This document shows positions 22,319 to 33,523 of a stretch of 64,000 bases of DNA, piece after piece. The stretch's first letter is position 1; each line of letters starts with the position of its first letter. Both the position numbers and the translations under genes were made by a program. The stretch comes from Amaranthus tricolor. Lineage: Eukaryota > Streptophyta > Magnoliopsida > Caryophyllales > Amaranthaceae. The stretch spans positions 15,362,915 through 15,426,914 of the forward strand of contig NC_080052.1 in the NCBI RefSeq assembly GCF_026212465.1, in the 5' to 3' direction. The notes under the pieces are model-generated. The model saw only the letters and a list, made by a program, of their open reading frames with translations, ran no database searches and was not told the origin of the DNA.

Positions 22319-22784
22319 TTATTTATTGTGCAAATTTTTCTTTTGAATTTTCCATTTTGGGATGAAGTTTAAGGGCAAGAGAAACGAAGAGAGATACCCC
22401 AAGTAGCACAAAAATGGTGAAAATTTTATTATCAAATTCACCCCCATGATCACATTGAAAAGATTTGATATTAAGATCAAGTTGAGTATTGACAACGGTA
22501 TTAAATTGCACAAAAATATCATACACTTGAGACTTGCGAAATAACGGAAAAGTCCATAAGAAATTTGTATAATGATCAAGAAAGAGGACATAGTATTTGT
22601 AGCCCGAAGGGCTTGAAATGGGAGAAGACCATTCATCACTATGAATAATATCAAAAGGTTTAGTACTCACAAATTGAGAATTAACAAAAGGTAATCTAAC
22701 ATGTTTACCCAAAGAATAAGAATGGCACACAAAAGATGGAGTTTTATTACGTTGGATAGAATTAGAAGAATATATGGAATGCAA
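22319..22784 (-). pseudogene. Copia integrase catalytic core, frameshifted
   Basis: Shows LGKHVRLPFVNSQFVSTKPF, then FDIIHSDEWSSPIS (first Asp), YYVLFLDHYTNFLWTFPL, and FQCDHGGEFDN (second Asp). The Glu-bearing part is shifted: after KIFTIF the normal sequence is lost and only traces (HPKMENSKEK) remain before the stop near 22323. Confidence 0.88.
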
Positions 22785-22805
22785 AATGTCATTTCCCGGG
22801 TGACC

Positions 22806-23382
22806 TTAATGGGAATGCCAAATACTAGAAGATAAAAAAGCCGAATGCGGAGAGGACGGGATGGTATCTCTATGTGTCGAATGGAAAGGATAAAGATCAC
22901 CAATGCTATTAGACCGTAAGAGGATATTCCCCGTGCCCAATTCTTTCACAGAAAAACCAAAGGGATCAAATTCAACAGAAAACTTTGTTATCATGAGTAA
23001 ACTTACGAACAAAGATAAGATTTTTAATGAGTTTAGGGGCATGGAAGGCATTTTTGAGAGTAAGGGAAGGATTATAGTGAAAAATGGGTAAATCACCATG
23101 ACCTTAACCGGAATCATATTACCATTACCAACAATTATGTGATTATTATGATGATGCTTCAATGGAAAATACTTAAGAGTGAGTCATGTGGGAAGTAGTA
23201 CCGGTATCCACGTAGAAATGTTCATCTGGAGAGGACAAAGAGAGAGTATGCATAGCTTGATTGATATTCGTTCAAAAGTAGTCTAGCGAGGAAGATGACC
23301 CGCTAAAGAAATTATGGGCTGGACAAGGCCCAAGGATACCCGGAGAGGAGTTGGTGGTGGGATGAATTTTAGGAGAAGCCAT
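22806..23382 (-). pseudogene. Copia protease, pre-integrase and shortened gag remnant
   Basis: Met 23382 (MASPKIHPTTNSSPG) looks like the gag start, but only about 40 residues separate it from a stop. About 20 codons later the protease active site HFYVDTGTTSHMTHS appears near 23200, so nearly the whole gag including zinc knuckle is deleted. Pre-integrase pieces follow in shifted frames (VEFDPFGFSVKELGTGNIL, RSNSIGDLYPF). Confidence 0.8.
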
Positions 23383-23480
23383 GAAAGAAGCAAGAGAGGG
23401 GGAGGCGATAAGAGTGGGGAACGGTTGTCTTGGGGAGCAAGGAAGAAAGTAAAAAGGGTTGAAGATAAGAAAAAGAACCT

Positions 23481-23495
23481 AAGCTCTTGATACTA
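23481..23495 (-). other. Primer binding site of the short-LTR copia element
   Basis: The minus strand reads TAGTATCAAGAGCTT, similar to the initiator-Met primer site with one mismatch and one extra A. Confidence 0.65.
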
Positions 23496-23716
23496 TGATA
23501 GAATTGGTAGATAGATTGGTTGTCATTTCATTTCAAGTGAGAGAATAAATACAAGATAAGGAAAAAGGGTTGAAGATAAGAAAAAGAAAGTAAAAATAAG
23601 AAAATTAGCTACAAGAGTAATTTTGGAGAGTAAGGAAACTAGCTAATTATAAAATAATTACCAAAATATAAAGATTTACAAAATATGCACAATATTCTAA
23701 TCTATTAGGTTTTTCA
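23496..23716 (-). repeat. 5' LTR of the short-LTR copia element
   Basis: Plus strand starts TGATAGAATTGG next to the primer site and probably ends at TTTTTCA (23716), about 220 bp. The outer boundary is inferred only from a TG/CA terminus because the partner LTR is missing. Confidence 0.6.
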
Positions 23717-24713
23717 ACTCTGAAAGTTTCCTGTTTGAGATCGTTATCAAGAAAAGTATATATGTAGTAATGGGTTTAATTTTAGGTTGAAATTAAGTAC
23801 AACTTTGCCGAAGCAATGCAGTAGAGGCTTTTGCTACATAACAAAATAATAAGTACAATTCATTTAGTAAGCAACATGGAATTTAGAATGTTTTTAAGTT
23901 TTCCAAGTTGGGGTTTCATTCTTTCAACTAAACCAAAAACTTCAATGATTTTTTTCTATTTATTTCTAGAAAATTGACATCTTATTTACATGCACAAAAT
24001 GTGGGTTTGTCTTAAAATAGCCAAATAGGTGGTGACAATTTATTCACTTACTGTTAAATAATATATAATTTTTTTGAAAATAGGGATGTTGATTTTGGCA
24101 CCGTTTAGCAACATAAAATTTATGACACCTATATGTTTATAATTTTTAAATTTTGACATTTAGATCATTTTACATTGTCATTAAAATTCTACAGAATTAA
24201 CCTAATTTCACATTTTAAAATTCAAGATTTAATAAACATAGTAATTGAGATAATTCATCATATGAAAATTAATTCCAATTTGCCAAACATGTCATTAGCT
24301 TTTGAAAATTTTAATATTCGTAATATTATCTCCTACAAGAATTGAATTTCATACAGGTAGAGTTCAACCAACAATTTCAATTTTTGGTTGAGTTGATCAT
24401 CTATTGAAACCACTAAATTACTGTCATTTTGTTGGCAGTCTTTGTTTTGTGATTTAGCTTAGCATCAGGCAAGTACTATCGAAGTATGATATATATTTTT
24501 AGTAAAATATATAGGAATTTGACTGAATAAGTATGACTAATTTGAGTTCCTCTAATCAGTTGGTTGTCGGCCTTTAACTTTATGTTGAACTGAATGGCCA
24601 ACCAGTCCTACAAGTTCTTACGCTGGTAGTCACCGACACTGATATTTGCATTTGTAGATCCATCTATAAAAATAATTAGATATTATGGAAGTATGTTCTG
24701 TAAAGTGTCCCAT
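23717..24713. other. AT-rich intergenic DNA
   Basis: No supported ORF, repeat or RNA gene was recognised. Confidence 0.55.
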
Positions 24714-26567
24714 CTGTTTAAAGTTGTAGGTACCAACCTTATAATAGTAGTATCTCTCACTTTCAATCATCAGATGCTTTATGTTTGATGTGGGTTCCGC
24801 ACTCTCCTGTATTTCCTGCATCAATGTGTAGTTATTTCAACTGTTTGATTACCTTCGAAGATAAAAATGTCTTTTGTTATTAACAAAAACAATTATCTTT
24901 TGTGTGTTCCGAAAATAAACTCAATGATACTTATCTTGTAGAACTGAAACATGTGAATTATGTAGACTGTAGTGACGAGGAGAAGATCACTGTCATGACA
25001 GGAAAAAGGTTATTGTCCCAAAAAACGATTTTGCACTACTTTGGTGTGTATAACAAATACGATCACCCTTTTGAATTAGCACAACTTCGGTGGTTATAAA
25101 AAGAACATAAAAGGAGTAAATTTTCTCTATGTGGAAAAAAAGAGAAGTGGTCGAATATAAAAGAAAAAAGAGGAAATATAACCGATAGTGATCGAGAATA
25201 TAAAGGGTGTAGTAATTACAGGCGAAAATAATGCATAAGTAGTTACAATATCTTCTTAATAATAACAAGACAATATTTGTTTGCGTACGTCGTTTGTATT
25301 CTACTAGACCTTTAGCTCTTTAACTTATGAAATGTTGTTTTTAATCTGTATACAATTACAGCTATGTAAAACCCTCACACTAAAGGATATGAAATCTTCC
25401 ATGGAACGAAAGTCTGAAAAAAAGTTGGACTTCTTGTCTTTCGCCTGTCTTTTATTCTTGTTTCGTTCATAGCCTTTTTTTAATTCATATTCTTGCTAGT
25501 TGCACCTAAATTTTTCCGCGGTATTACAAATTTTCACCCGTAAAGAGCAATCTCATATATCTGAATTCGTACATGTTACAATAACAAACCTAATTCTAAG
25601 AACATAGATAGTAAACTAGCTTGACTTCCATAAAATCACGGGATCATAATTCATTTACCACTAATCACCCTTCATAAATAAATTAAATTCATTAGATTAT
25701 TACGATATGTTTAAGTTGTTTATTATCATGAAATATTATATACTTTTATACTTATGAATAATATCTTCGACAATATTAATGGTAACTAACATTTGATCAT
25801 TTGTTGAATGTTGTCTTTAATTTCTACTCTTACAATTTATTTGGTAATCGGTATTAACTGGTGGGAAGGATAATGAAAAGTTAGTTTAGTTTTGGTAGAA
25901 ACATCTCTTAAAAAATTTAGTCATGTTTATTTCTTTCAAAAATCTCATTTTTTACACAAAATTCATCTTAATGCATTACCATTTGAATATGTGTTATTAG
26001 ATCATAATGGAAAATTATGAACAAAAAAAGTTTTTTAAGATTTAACTTTCATTAACATAGGAAGTCTTGATATATATATTGAGAATTTATACAACAAATT
26101 ATTCAAATTACTACCGATTAATATTGTTAACCAAGCATGTCAGTACGCTCATGGTGGAAGAAAACTAATTGTAATAGCGATATGGTTCATTTAGAATAAT
26201 GCAGTTAGTTTATTATTAGTGTAGAGTACATAGATAGATAGAAGACAGATGACTCCCGTAGTTATTCATCTACTTTTTGAGTTACTAAGACGAAAAAAAT
26301 TATATGATTTGCCATATTCTTGAGAAGTAATTTCTTACAAGACTATAGGTGACTTTGTTGTATTAGTATGTTGGTAACAAGAATTATTTTGTATTTTGAA
26401 AATATTGGATGTAATTCAATTAAGTGAAAATCCTAAATTTAAATAGGAAAAATTTGCGAAGATTAGATATATTCAATTATTTTAGGTAACCATAGTATTT
26501 ATTAAAAACCAACTTTGCTTTGTACACTAATTAGATTAGTTCTTACTCACTATAATCGGGTTGTATC

Positions 26568-26745
26568 CATTACAAAAAAAGCGCGTTCCTACCGATTAAC
26601 CAAAATAGTCAGAAATTAGCCGACTGATTTTTCAACTGTTTCGGTTAGTCGGTATATAATTTGTAGGTAAATAATTTTAGTCGTAATTTTTGTTGGATTT
26701 CTGACTAACCTTTTGCTGGTATATAGTTTGTAATGCCTTGCTAAT
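26568..26745 (+). repeat. CACTA-like terminus with subterminal repeats, unit A
   Basis: Starts CATTACAAAAAAAGCGCG (the counterpart in unit B reads CACTAGAAAAAAAATAC) and continues with inverted motifs such as CCGATTAACC and GGTTAGTCGGTATATA. The terminal CACTA is mutated to CATTA here. Confidence 0.6.
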
Positions 26746-26905
26746 TTCGTCTTTTAAAATTAAAATATTTAATAAAATAAATAAAATGTAAATAATGGAT
26801 ATTTAATAATAACATAAAGTATATTATAGGTTAAGTTCGTTTTACTTTAAACGTCATGATTTTTCATGGAGAGCGTATAACATATATGTAAATTTAAAAA
26901 TAATA

Positions 26906-27151
26906 CTTCCTCCGAACCAATTTAGATGTCCCATTTGCTTGGACACGGTTATTAAGGATGGTGTGGGGTTCATTCAAAAGGGTAAGTAGTGATGGGTAGT
27001 TGGGTAAGTAGGGTATATGGGGGTACATTCGTAATTACTTGTGCGAACTAAGGATATTTAGGTAAAAAAAATTGACAAAAATAAAAACTGAGACAACTAA
27101 AAAGACTTTGTCAAATAAGAAAATGGGACAACTAAATTGGTTTGAAAGGAG
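26906..27151. mobile_element. Stowaway-like MITE in unit A
   Basis: 246 bp flanked by TA on both sides. Termini CTTCCTCCGAACCAATTTAG and, reversed, CTCCTTTCAAACCAATTTAG form inverted repeats of about 30 bp. Unit B at about 44125 lacks it and has uninterrupted sequence, a natural empty site. Confidence 0.92.
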
Positions 27152-27371
27152 TAATATTATTAAAAAAAAATGGTTGGTTATGGGTTTATGGGAGAGAAAT
27201 AATTGTATTGATGTGGGAATTTACATGTTGCCTTAATTGAGGAATTTAATTCCATGAATAAAACCCCTGACCCTAATCCCCATTCATTCTACCATTTTAA
27301 GGGAAACAAAAATAAAAAAAAAATAAAATCCTAATTCCCTCTTTGTGCCGCCACCTATAGAGGAAGAAGGA

Positions 27372-27817
27372 GATTTTTTTTATTGACATGGGTCTTTGAG
27401 GTTGAAGGTTAGAGATGATGCAAAAATTGACAATTTCTTTAAATAGTTGACAAATACTACATGATTTAATATTGAGTTCCGCAATTTTTCAGGCCTTTTA
27501 CGGAATTACGATCAAACATGTTGAACATGCTTATAACTTTTCCTATTAAATGTTGTTGGCTAGATCAAGGGGGGTTTGGGACTTGTGCATTCATTATAGC
27601 CACTTGCGAATTGAAGATAATACTATAGGATAGGGCTTATTGTGTGTGCTAAACAAACCCGGCTACGATTATGTTCCTATATCTTTTCAGGAAATAATTA
27701 ATTATGACTCTAATCTCTGATAAAGCTATATTAGATGATTATTATTGGTGTGAAGGTTTGTTTTTGCTAACTTGCCAAGTTATACAATAAGATCACTCCT
27801 AAAGATGCCTGTTCCTT
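27372..27817. other. Spacer between duplicated units A and B
   Basis: About 0.45 kb that has no counterpart after unit B. No ORF or element recognised. Confidence 0.5.
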
Positions 27818-27986
27818 TATAAAGATGTAGATACCAACCTTATAATTGTAATATCTCACTTTAAATCATCAGATGCTTTATGTTTGATGTGGGTTCCGCA
27901 CTCCCCTATATTTCCTACATGAGTGTTGTTATTTCAACTGTTTGATTACCTTCGAAGATAAAAATGTCTTTTGTTCTTAACAAAAA

Positions 27987-28318
27987 AAATTATCAATGGT
28001 ACTCTTGTGTTTTTGCTCTATATCTTTGGTACTCCTGTAAGTACCCCTAGCATTTCATGCTAATTACAACCATGACATTATTCAAGTTTTGGCTTTTATG
28101 TTGCCGTTATCTTGACATTATTCAAGGTTCAAAGAAGGTTCAAACAAACTAACCATTGTTTTTTATTTAAAAAGGATTTAGCAGCAAGATAATGGTAACA
28201 ACTTGAATAACATAACAATTGTAATTAGCATTAAATGCTTGGGGTACCATTGATAATTGAAAAAACACAAGGGTATCAAAGATAAAGTGCGAAAATACAG
28301 GGGTACCATTGATAATTT
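27987..28318. mobile_element. MITE-like element with about 50-bp inverted ends
   Basis: Left end AAATTATCAATGGTACTCTT; right end, reversed, AAATTATCAATGGTACCCCT. Similarity continues imperfectly inward (ATCTTTGGTAC / ATCTTTGATAC). It sits where unit A has only a short sequence. No clear target duplication, so the superfamily is unknown. Confidence 0.75.
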
Positions 28319-29182
28319 CGCTATATTCAATGATACTTATCTTATAGAGCTGACACATGTGAATTATGTAGATTGTCATGACGAGAGAAGATCATTGTCA
28401 TGAAAGGGAGAAGGTCATCGTCCTAAAAGACGATTTTGCACTACTTTGGTGTGTATAACACATACGATCACCCTCTAGAATTAGCACAACTTTGGTGGTT
28501 ATGTGTACTCACAACTGATAAACTTCGTTTTTACATTCTATTTAGGAATAATATACATTGACTATTCATTGGTTTCCGTGCATTTCCATTGCGTTTGGTT
28601 GGTTTTACGCCCTTTTGTTGGGTAGCATGTTTGTTGCTCGTTTTTGCAGAGTGATTAGCTATTTTTGAGCTTTGATGCATGCTTCCTTGGAGGGCGCATG
28701 GATAAAAGTTGAGGAAGAAATGAGACCAAAAGGTGGAGAAAAATTCAACTCGAGCAAAGCAAGAAGCATCATTTATGGAAAGTCAACTTAAGTGCTGATG
28801 GAAGTCAACTAACTCAGATTTTGGTGGATATGTTGAAGGAAGGCAAAAGTTTGGTTCGAAAGCTTGAAATCGACTAGTCACGCGTCGAATTTAGAGTTAT
28901 AAACTTATAATGAAGGAGATAGAGCGTTTCCGAAATGGCGTACCAAATCTACACGCATGCCAAACAGCAGCAACAGCGAAAAAAAATGGTACTAAGAGAC
29001 TTCGAACCAACAACCTCCAACACAGCAGGTAGCACATATGACCATCTGAGAAACTTGTTTTTGTGACGCTTTTGCACGCACGACTTTTATATCGCATAAC
29101 TTCTAGGCCCAATTTCAACACAAAGCCTCCAATAAATCAGTTTTAAAATGCAGCAAACAGCGAACAACATAGAAGGCAGCAG

Positions 29183-30158
29183 TAGGGATGGTTATGGGTC
29201 CAGGATCCTGTTGGACCCGCCCCGGACCCGCCCCTTTTTTAAGGGTCTGGATCTTAATTTTTGAGACCCATCGGATCCGGATCCGGGTCTGGATCAAAAA
29301 GAATCTGACGGGTCCGGGTCCGGGTCCTAAGGTGAAGACCCGGACCCGGACCCGGACCCTAAACTTTTAAATTTTATATTTTGAATTAGGTCTTTTAAAT
29401 TTATTGCTTTGAATTGATGCCTAAATTTTACTTAAGATCTAATGGAATTTTGTTTTGCTTTGTGTTCTATCTCAGAATCGCCATAAACACTGGCCTCTGC
29501 AAGAAGAACAGATTGAGGTAAAAACCACCTTTCTGTTTAATTTTAGTGTTCTTTCATTTACAAAGCTTCAACGTTTGGATGCTAGCTGATTTTGTGTCTA
29601 TGAAAACCCAAATTTGATTTTTGCTCTCAATTGGAACAATGTGTTTTTTTCATAATTTTATCAGATTTTGAAATGTAGAACAAACTACGAAAAACCCAGA
29701 TTTGATTTCGATGATGTCGGTCTTTGAATTTGCTCATTCAGTCTCCTACTGAACATTGAGAAGGTTTTGTTCTGTTTTTTGGTCAAACCCCACCTTTTTT
29801 TCTTGGAACAAAATATTAGTATGAATGAATAATACTACTTCTATCACTAAAGTAAGTAAGCTTCATTGATTATTTGTTTTTTTATTTACTTGATAATTGT
29901 TCTGAATTCTAAGTATTTTTTTGATTGTGATACAAAAATACAAAAAGACTCGAAAATGGTTCAATTTTGACAAATCAAAAAGGCTTTGTATAAGACCCAT
30001 TAAGGACCCTAGACCCGTCATATTCGTAGGGTCCGGGTCCGGGTCTGAAAATTTTGGACCCTTAGGGTCCGGATCCGGGTCTGGATTCAAAAAAAATAAA
30101 CGAGTCCGGGTCCGGGTCTGGCCAGACTCGCTCCAGACCCACCCCATGACCATCCCTA
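29183..30158. mobile_element. hAT-type non-autonomous element 1
   Basis: 976 bp, ends TAGGGATGGTTATGGG and, reversed, TAGGGATGGTCATGGGG. Flanked on both sides by the perfect 8-bp duplication GGCAGCAG (29175-29182, 30159-30166). Subterminal DNA is full of GGACCC/GGGTCC repeats. No transposase. Confidence 0.95.
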
Positions 30159-30637
30159 GGCAGCAGTGAGTAAAATAGGGCAGCAGTATTTTTAGCTTGT
30201 TCTTTCCCCTTTGCTCCCTTGTTCTTTTACACTTATAAATCCTAACTTTCTTTTTTTAATTTTTCTTAGGTTAAATTTAATTGCTTCCATCAATATTTTA
30301 TTTTTATAGTTTATTTTTGTTAGATTTTCTATTTTATATCTATTGATGTTATTTATTTGAAGCTTAAAGCTATCTTCATAGTGGTTGATGATATAGAAAT
30401 TTATGGGTTTTTCTCACTTCTCTAATCATGTTCATATTTTGTGGGTAACTTCTAATCCTTAATTATTTTAGTATTTCATTATTTATTTCTTGATTTGAGT
30501 TGATTTATAATATTTCTCTATTTTTCTTGATTAGTTCTTTTGTCATGTTAAGTTATTGGTGCTAGAATGATTTTATTTATTGTTGATGATTTTGTTAATT
30601 GTGATGTTAATTACAGAGTAGTTATCTAGGGTTAGGG

Positions 30638-31359
30638 TAGGGATGGCAATGGGTATTGGACCCGACCCGGATCCGTGGACCGTATCCGTTTTCACAGATT
30701 TAGGGCCTAAAAAATTAGACCCTTCGGATTCGAGTCGGATCCGAATCCGTTTATATTTCACGAGTCTGGATCCGAATCTCAAAAAAATGCCCGGATCCAG
30801 ACCCGTGGTTCCGGAGGACACGTTTTAATTTTTATACATTAAATATATTGGGCTTATGGGTAATTTTCGCATAAGTGGACCACTGACTCCTTCCCATCTC
30901 ATTACTTCGCTTAATTCTTAATTGCTTATTTGCAAAACCCTTCCCCTATATTTTGATTTAAGAATCTCTCATTGAAGCCATAGTCTCATTTGTAAATCTC
31001 TCATAGTAGTCATAATGGACAACTTTAATGTGTTTGTTGAGTATTTCCAAGACAATTTTAAGTTGTATGATGTTATTTTAGATGATCGATTGTGAAATTA
31101 TATATTATTATCATTAGTCAACGAATATTACTTTGTCGCAATCTCAACACAATCCCAAATTACAAAAAAAACAAAAAATAATTAAGATCCGTTTTGGACC
31201 CGGAATCGATACTGGATCCGTAGTATCCAAGGATACGGATATGGGTCTTAAAAATCAAGACCCACGGATCCGATGACAGATTTAGGTCCTGCTCTTAAAA
31301 ACGGATCTAAATCCGGTTCCACCTGGACCTAGTCCAGATCCAACCTGTTGCCATCCTCA
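30638..31359. mobile_element. hAT-type non-autonomous element 2
   Basis: 722 bp, ends TAGGGATGGCAATGGGT and, reversed, TGAGGATGGCAACAGGT. Flanks GGTTAGGG and AGTTAGGG match 7 of 8. The other LTR has the uninterrupted site (near 36100). Same GGATCCG/GGACCC-rich subterminal repeats as element 1. Confidence 0.92.
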
Positions 31360-32060
31360 AGTTAGGGGTTGACTCATCTTGTGCTAATGGATTGATTATG
31401 GTAACAAATGGGTTGATATTGGTTTGATTGTGAACTCGAAAAGTGGGTTACTCCGCTTATTGTGTTCAGGTCACCGAACCGTCTTTCAAGCACCAACGAG
31501 AGTTGGGTTTGTGGGAGTTTTGACCTTCTCTCAATGGGTAGAGTTGAGGGCAGGAGATCAACGAGAGTTAACCCTTGCTCTCAACCCATGGAACGAGAGT
31601 TTTACCCTTCACCTACGAGAGTAAGGAAGGATTGACGGGTTGTTGGATTTTTGTTGCCCGTGGGTCTTGTTTTCACTCACGAGAGTGATGTGAACGGGAT
31701 TCTGGGAGGCGATCCCAAGCCCGATCCAGAAATGGATCGCTCTTCGTATTTGAATCCACACTTTTGCGATCGAGTCAAAGTGAACCCTAAACTCACTATA
31801 TAAGGTTTGTTGCACACGAGTTAGCCCTTACCCCGATGTTTCTTTGTTTATTGCTTTCGTTGTGGTGACCATAGCTCATAGCCTATCATCCATTACATGA
31901 TCCCCCAACACCTATAGAAGCCCTAAGTCCCGCAACTCATTTTCTTGTGGATCGACCCCCCTACTTGCCTCTTCACTTGTGTACTGTTAATTAAGGGTGT
32001 TTATAAATTTTGTTTGATTAGAGGCTTTAGCGACAATATTAAAAAGTCCTCTGTCAAAAA

Positions 32061-32078
32061 TGGTGCCGTTGCCGGGGA
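32061..32078 (+). other. Primer binding site of the Athila-like element
   Basis: TGGTGCCGTTGCCGGGGA differs by one base from the TGGCGCCGTTGCCGGGGA site (Asp-tRNA type) that I associate with Athila elements. It lies four bases after the LTR end. Confidence 0.88.
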
Positions 32079-32146
32079 GTGAGATTTGTAAGACTTAGGT
32101 TGATTTCATAGGTTTTGATTGTATATAAAAAAAAATCCAAAAATAT

Positions 32147-32404
32147 TTGTTTCTTTCAATGGCATACTTAATTCATCAATTTGAGTATGAAACTTTTTGG
32201 AGGTTCTTTACGAGATATGGTGATTCCCTCCCTTGTGACCATAGTCTTGAAAAGGTTCATATTTTCATGGATTTGTATATGGGTTTGAATGATAGGACTA
32301 GGGACCAAATTGAGGCTATTTATGAGTATGAGTTCCTTGACCAACCAATCGAGCAAGGTTTAAACATGTTTTTATGGTTCGCCAAGAACACTTATAAGAA
32401 GTAA
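32147..32404 (+). pseudogene. Gag-like fragment of the Athila-like element
   Basis: 85 codons from ATG 32147. Contains FEYETFWRFFTRYGDSLPCD and the phrase FMDLYMGLNDRTRDQIEAIY, which resemble the conserved C-terminal half of plant retrotransposon gag (WxRF, then YxGL). There is no zinc knuckle, and much of a normal gag is missing on both sides. It may be all that remains of the structural gene, retained for RNA packaging in trans or simply decaying. Confidence 0.65.
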
Positions 32405-32466
32405 ATTCCTAACTCTCCTCCTTTTGACATACCCTTTGCTTTCAATTTTGATCTTATTGACACCAT

Positions 32467-32784
32467 ATGCCACTTGGGAATGATTGGAATACTAATTTGA
32501 GGGATGATTTGATTGAAAAAAATAAGGATGCTAGTTTCTTAGCCTTATCCTCTAACCCATGCCCCCGTAATTCGTCTAGTGATGGTGAAGATGAGTCAAT
32601 TTTTGAGAATGAGGATTTTAAGGAATTTTGCGTGAGATTGATCGAAGCTATGATTCAATCCTCTTCCTCATCCATCATCGAGACCTTGGTGGATGCTCCT
32701 TGTAGTGGTGACACTTTGATTGAAGATACGGTGGAATTTGTAGAGAGCCTTGAACCATATAGTGAGAACTTAGAGGAATTTTAG
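32467..32784 (+). CDS. Short acidic ORF of the Athila-like element (unknown)
   Basis: 105 codons from ATG 32467 to TAG-type stop at 32782-32784, Ser/Asp/Glu-rich (SSSDGEDESIFENEDFKEF) with many Glu near the end. It lies on the element strand, 60 bp after the gag-like fragment. I do not recognise a domain. It may be the N-terminal part of the following membrane-segment ORF, separated by stops. Confidence 0.4.
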   Translation: MPLGNDWNTNLRDDLIEKNKDASFLALSSNPCPRNSSSDGEDESIFENEDFKEFCVRLIEAMIQSSSSSIIETLVDAPCSGDTLIEDTVEFVESLEPYSENLEEF

Positions 32785-32917
32785 GACCCAATGGGCCTTT
32801 GGCTTTAGATCTTGACCTAGCATCCCCCTCTTATATTGATTACTCTCCCCCACCCCTTTGTGATCCTCACATGGGTGAGTCATGTGATTTTGTGCAATGT
32901 TTTCATGAGTCTTCTAC

Positions 32918-33523
32918 TTGTGTATTTATGAGTCTCCTATTTTTATGCCTCTTGAACATAACTTGCCTATGCCATGTGATCTTGCACCCCTTGCTTGTGA
33001 GACTCCTTATAAGGTGTCTTGTATGCCTCACACTTTTAAGTCTCCTATCTTTATGCATAATAATCCATTGTATGAGTCTCGTAACTTAGAGATTCGTGCT
33101 TATATTGTTGATGAGGCTCAAGTACATGCTCCTTATGTGTCTTCTATCGAGTCTCCTACCATTTCACTTGGTCGCTTTGATATGCCTCTCACCACTCATG
33201 TTCATGCTCATATTGATGTTAGTGATGCCTTGCCCTCGGTTGGTCATATCATGACCTATGTTGACCTTTGTCATGACATACCAACTGATTCCTTTTCTTT
33301 TCTTTTTGTTTTCTTTTTCTTTGGCATTTCATCATATAATGATAAGTCATTTTTATGTGCATTCTTACTTTTGGTCTTCTTCTTTGCCTATTCTCTTCTA
33401 ATCTATTATGTTTTAATCTCTGCTTTTACTGGAAGTGAGTTTGACAAACTCTTGAGGAGTTTGACTCACTATTTACTGAAAAAGGTCTAGCTAATGACCT
33501 TAAAGAAGCGCTTGTTGGGAGGT
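32918..33523 (+). pseudogene. ORF with C-terminal hydrophobic segments (env-like position?)
   Basis: The frame from ATG 32918 encodes repeated Ser-Pro-Ile/His-rich motifs (ESPIFMPLEHNLPM, KSPIFMHNNPLYES). Two hydrophobic stretches follow: FSFLFVFFFFGISS, then FLCAFLLLVFFFAYSLLIYY, about one membrane helix. Near 33450 a different frame continues as EEFDSLFTEKGLANDLKEAL and stops at 33523, so a frameshift is likely. Autonomous Athila elements encode an env-like protein with a membrane anchor downstream of pol; this could be a relic. No signal peptide is visible. Confidence 0.5.

Larger units (their letters stand above)
21437..23716 (-). mobile_element. Truncated short-LTR Ty1/copia element (Ale/Retrofit-like)
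   Basis: From right to left on the minus strand: a 5' LTR of about 220 bp, a Met-tRNA-like primer site, a short gag remnant, protease, GAG-pre-integrase, integrase and the very start of RT (NWKQAMKNEFDA). RT palm, RNase H and the 3' LTR are absent, so the element is truncated at about 21437. The phrases THLRVF, SPCVSLGYPFSHRGYKC and TTRSKHCIFKPDPKY are typical of short-LTR plant copia elements. Frameshifts break every domain. Confidence 0.88.
24714..27371 (+). repeat. Duplicated segment, unit A
   Basis: Long stretches match unit B in the same order and orientation. The matches are 24719-24890 with 27826-27990, 24915-25099 with 28325-28505, 25100-25290 with 36811-37026, 25640-26455 with 38345-39196, 26455-26905 with 43671-44130, and 27154-27371 with 44140-44345. 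By eye identity is roughly 80-90%. No protein gene is evident. Unit A has one private insertion, a Stowaway element. Its right part contains CACTA-like subterminal repeats and a 5'-leader-like stretch (GTGCCGCCACCTATAGAGG). Confidence 0.9.
28516..32056 (+). repeat. 5' LTR of the Athila-like element, carrying two hAT insertions
   Basis: 3541 bp. Removing the hAT elements with their 8-bp duplications leaves about 1827 bp, against 1458 bp for the other LTR. The difference is explained by a deletion of about 370 bp in the 3' LTR. Confidence 0.9.

Noticed and set aside
25388..25470. Possible gene exon near 25.4 kb
   Set aside because: No frame longer than 60 codons and no recognisable motif in any frame.
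28990..29045. tRNA-like text (GGTTCGAAG-like box on the minus strand)
   Set aside because: Only a B-box-like fragment within the Athila-like LTR (also at 35838); no cloverleaf could be built.
29188..30821. Proline/arginine- or dipeptide-rich ORFs in the hAT elements
   Set aside because: They arise from GGACCC/GGGTCC repeats read on both strands and are not transposase.
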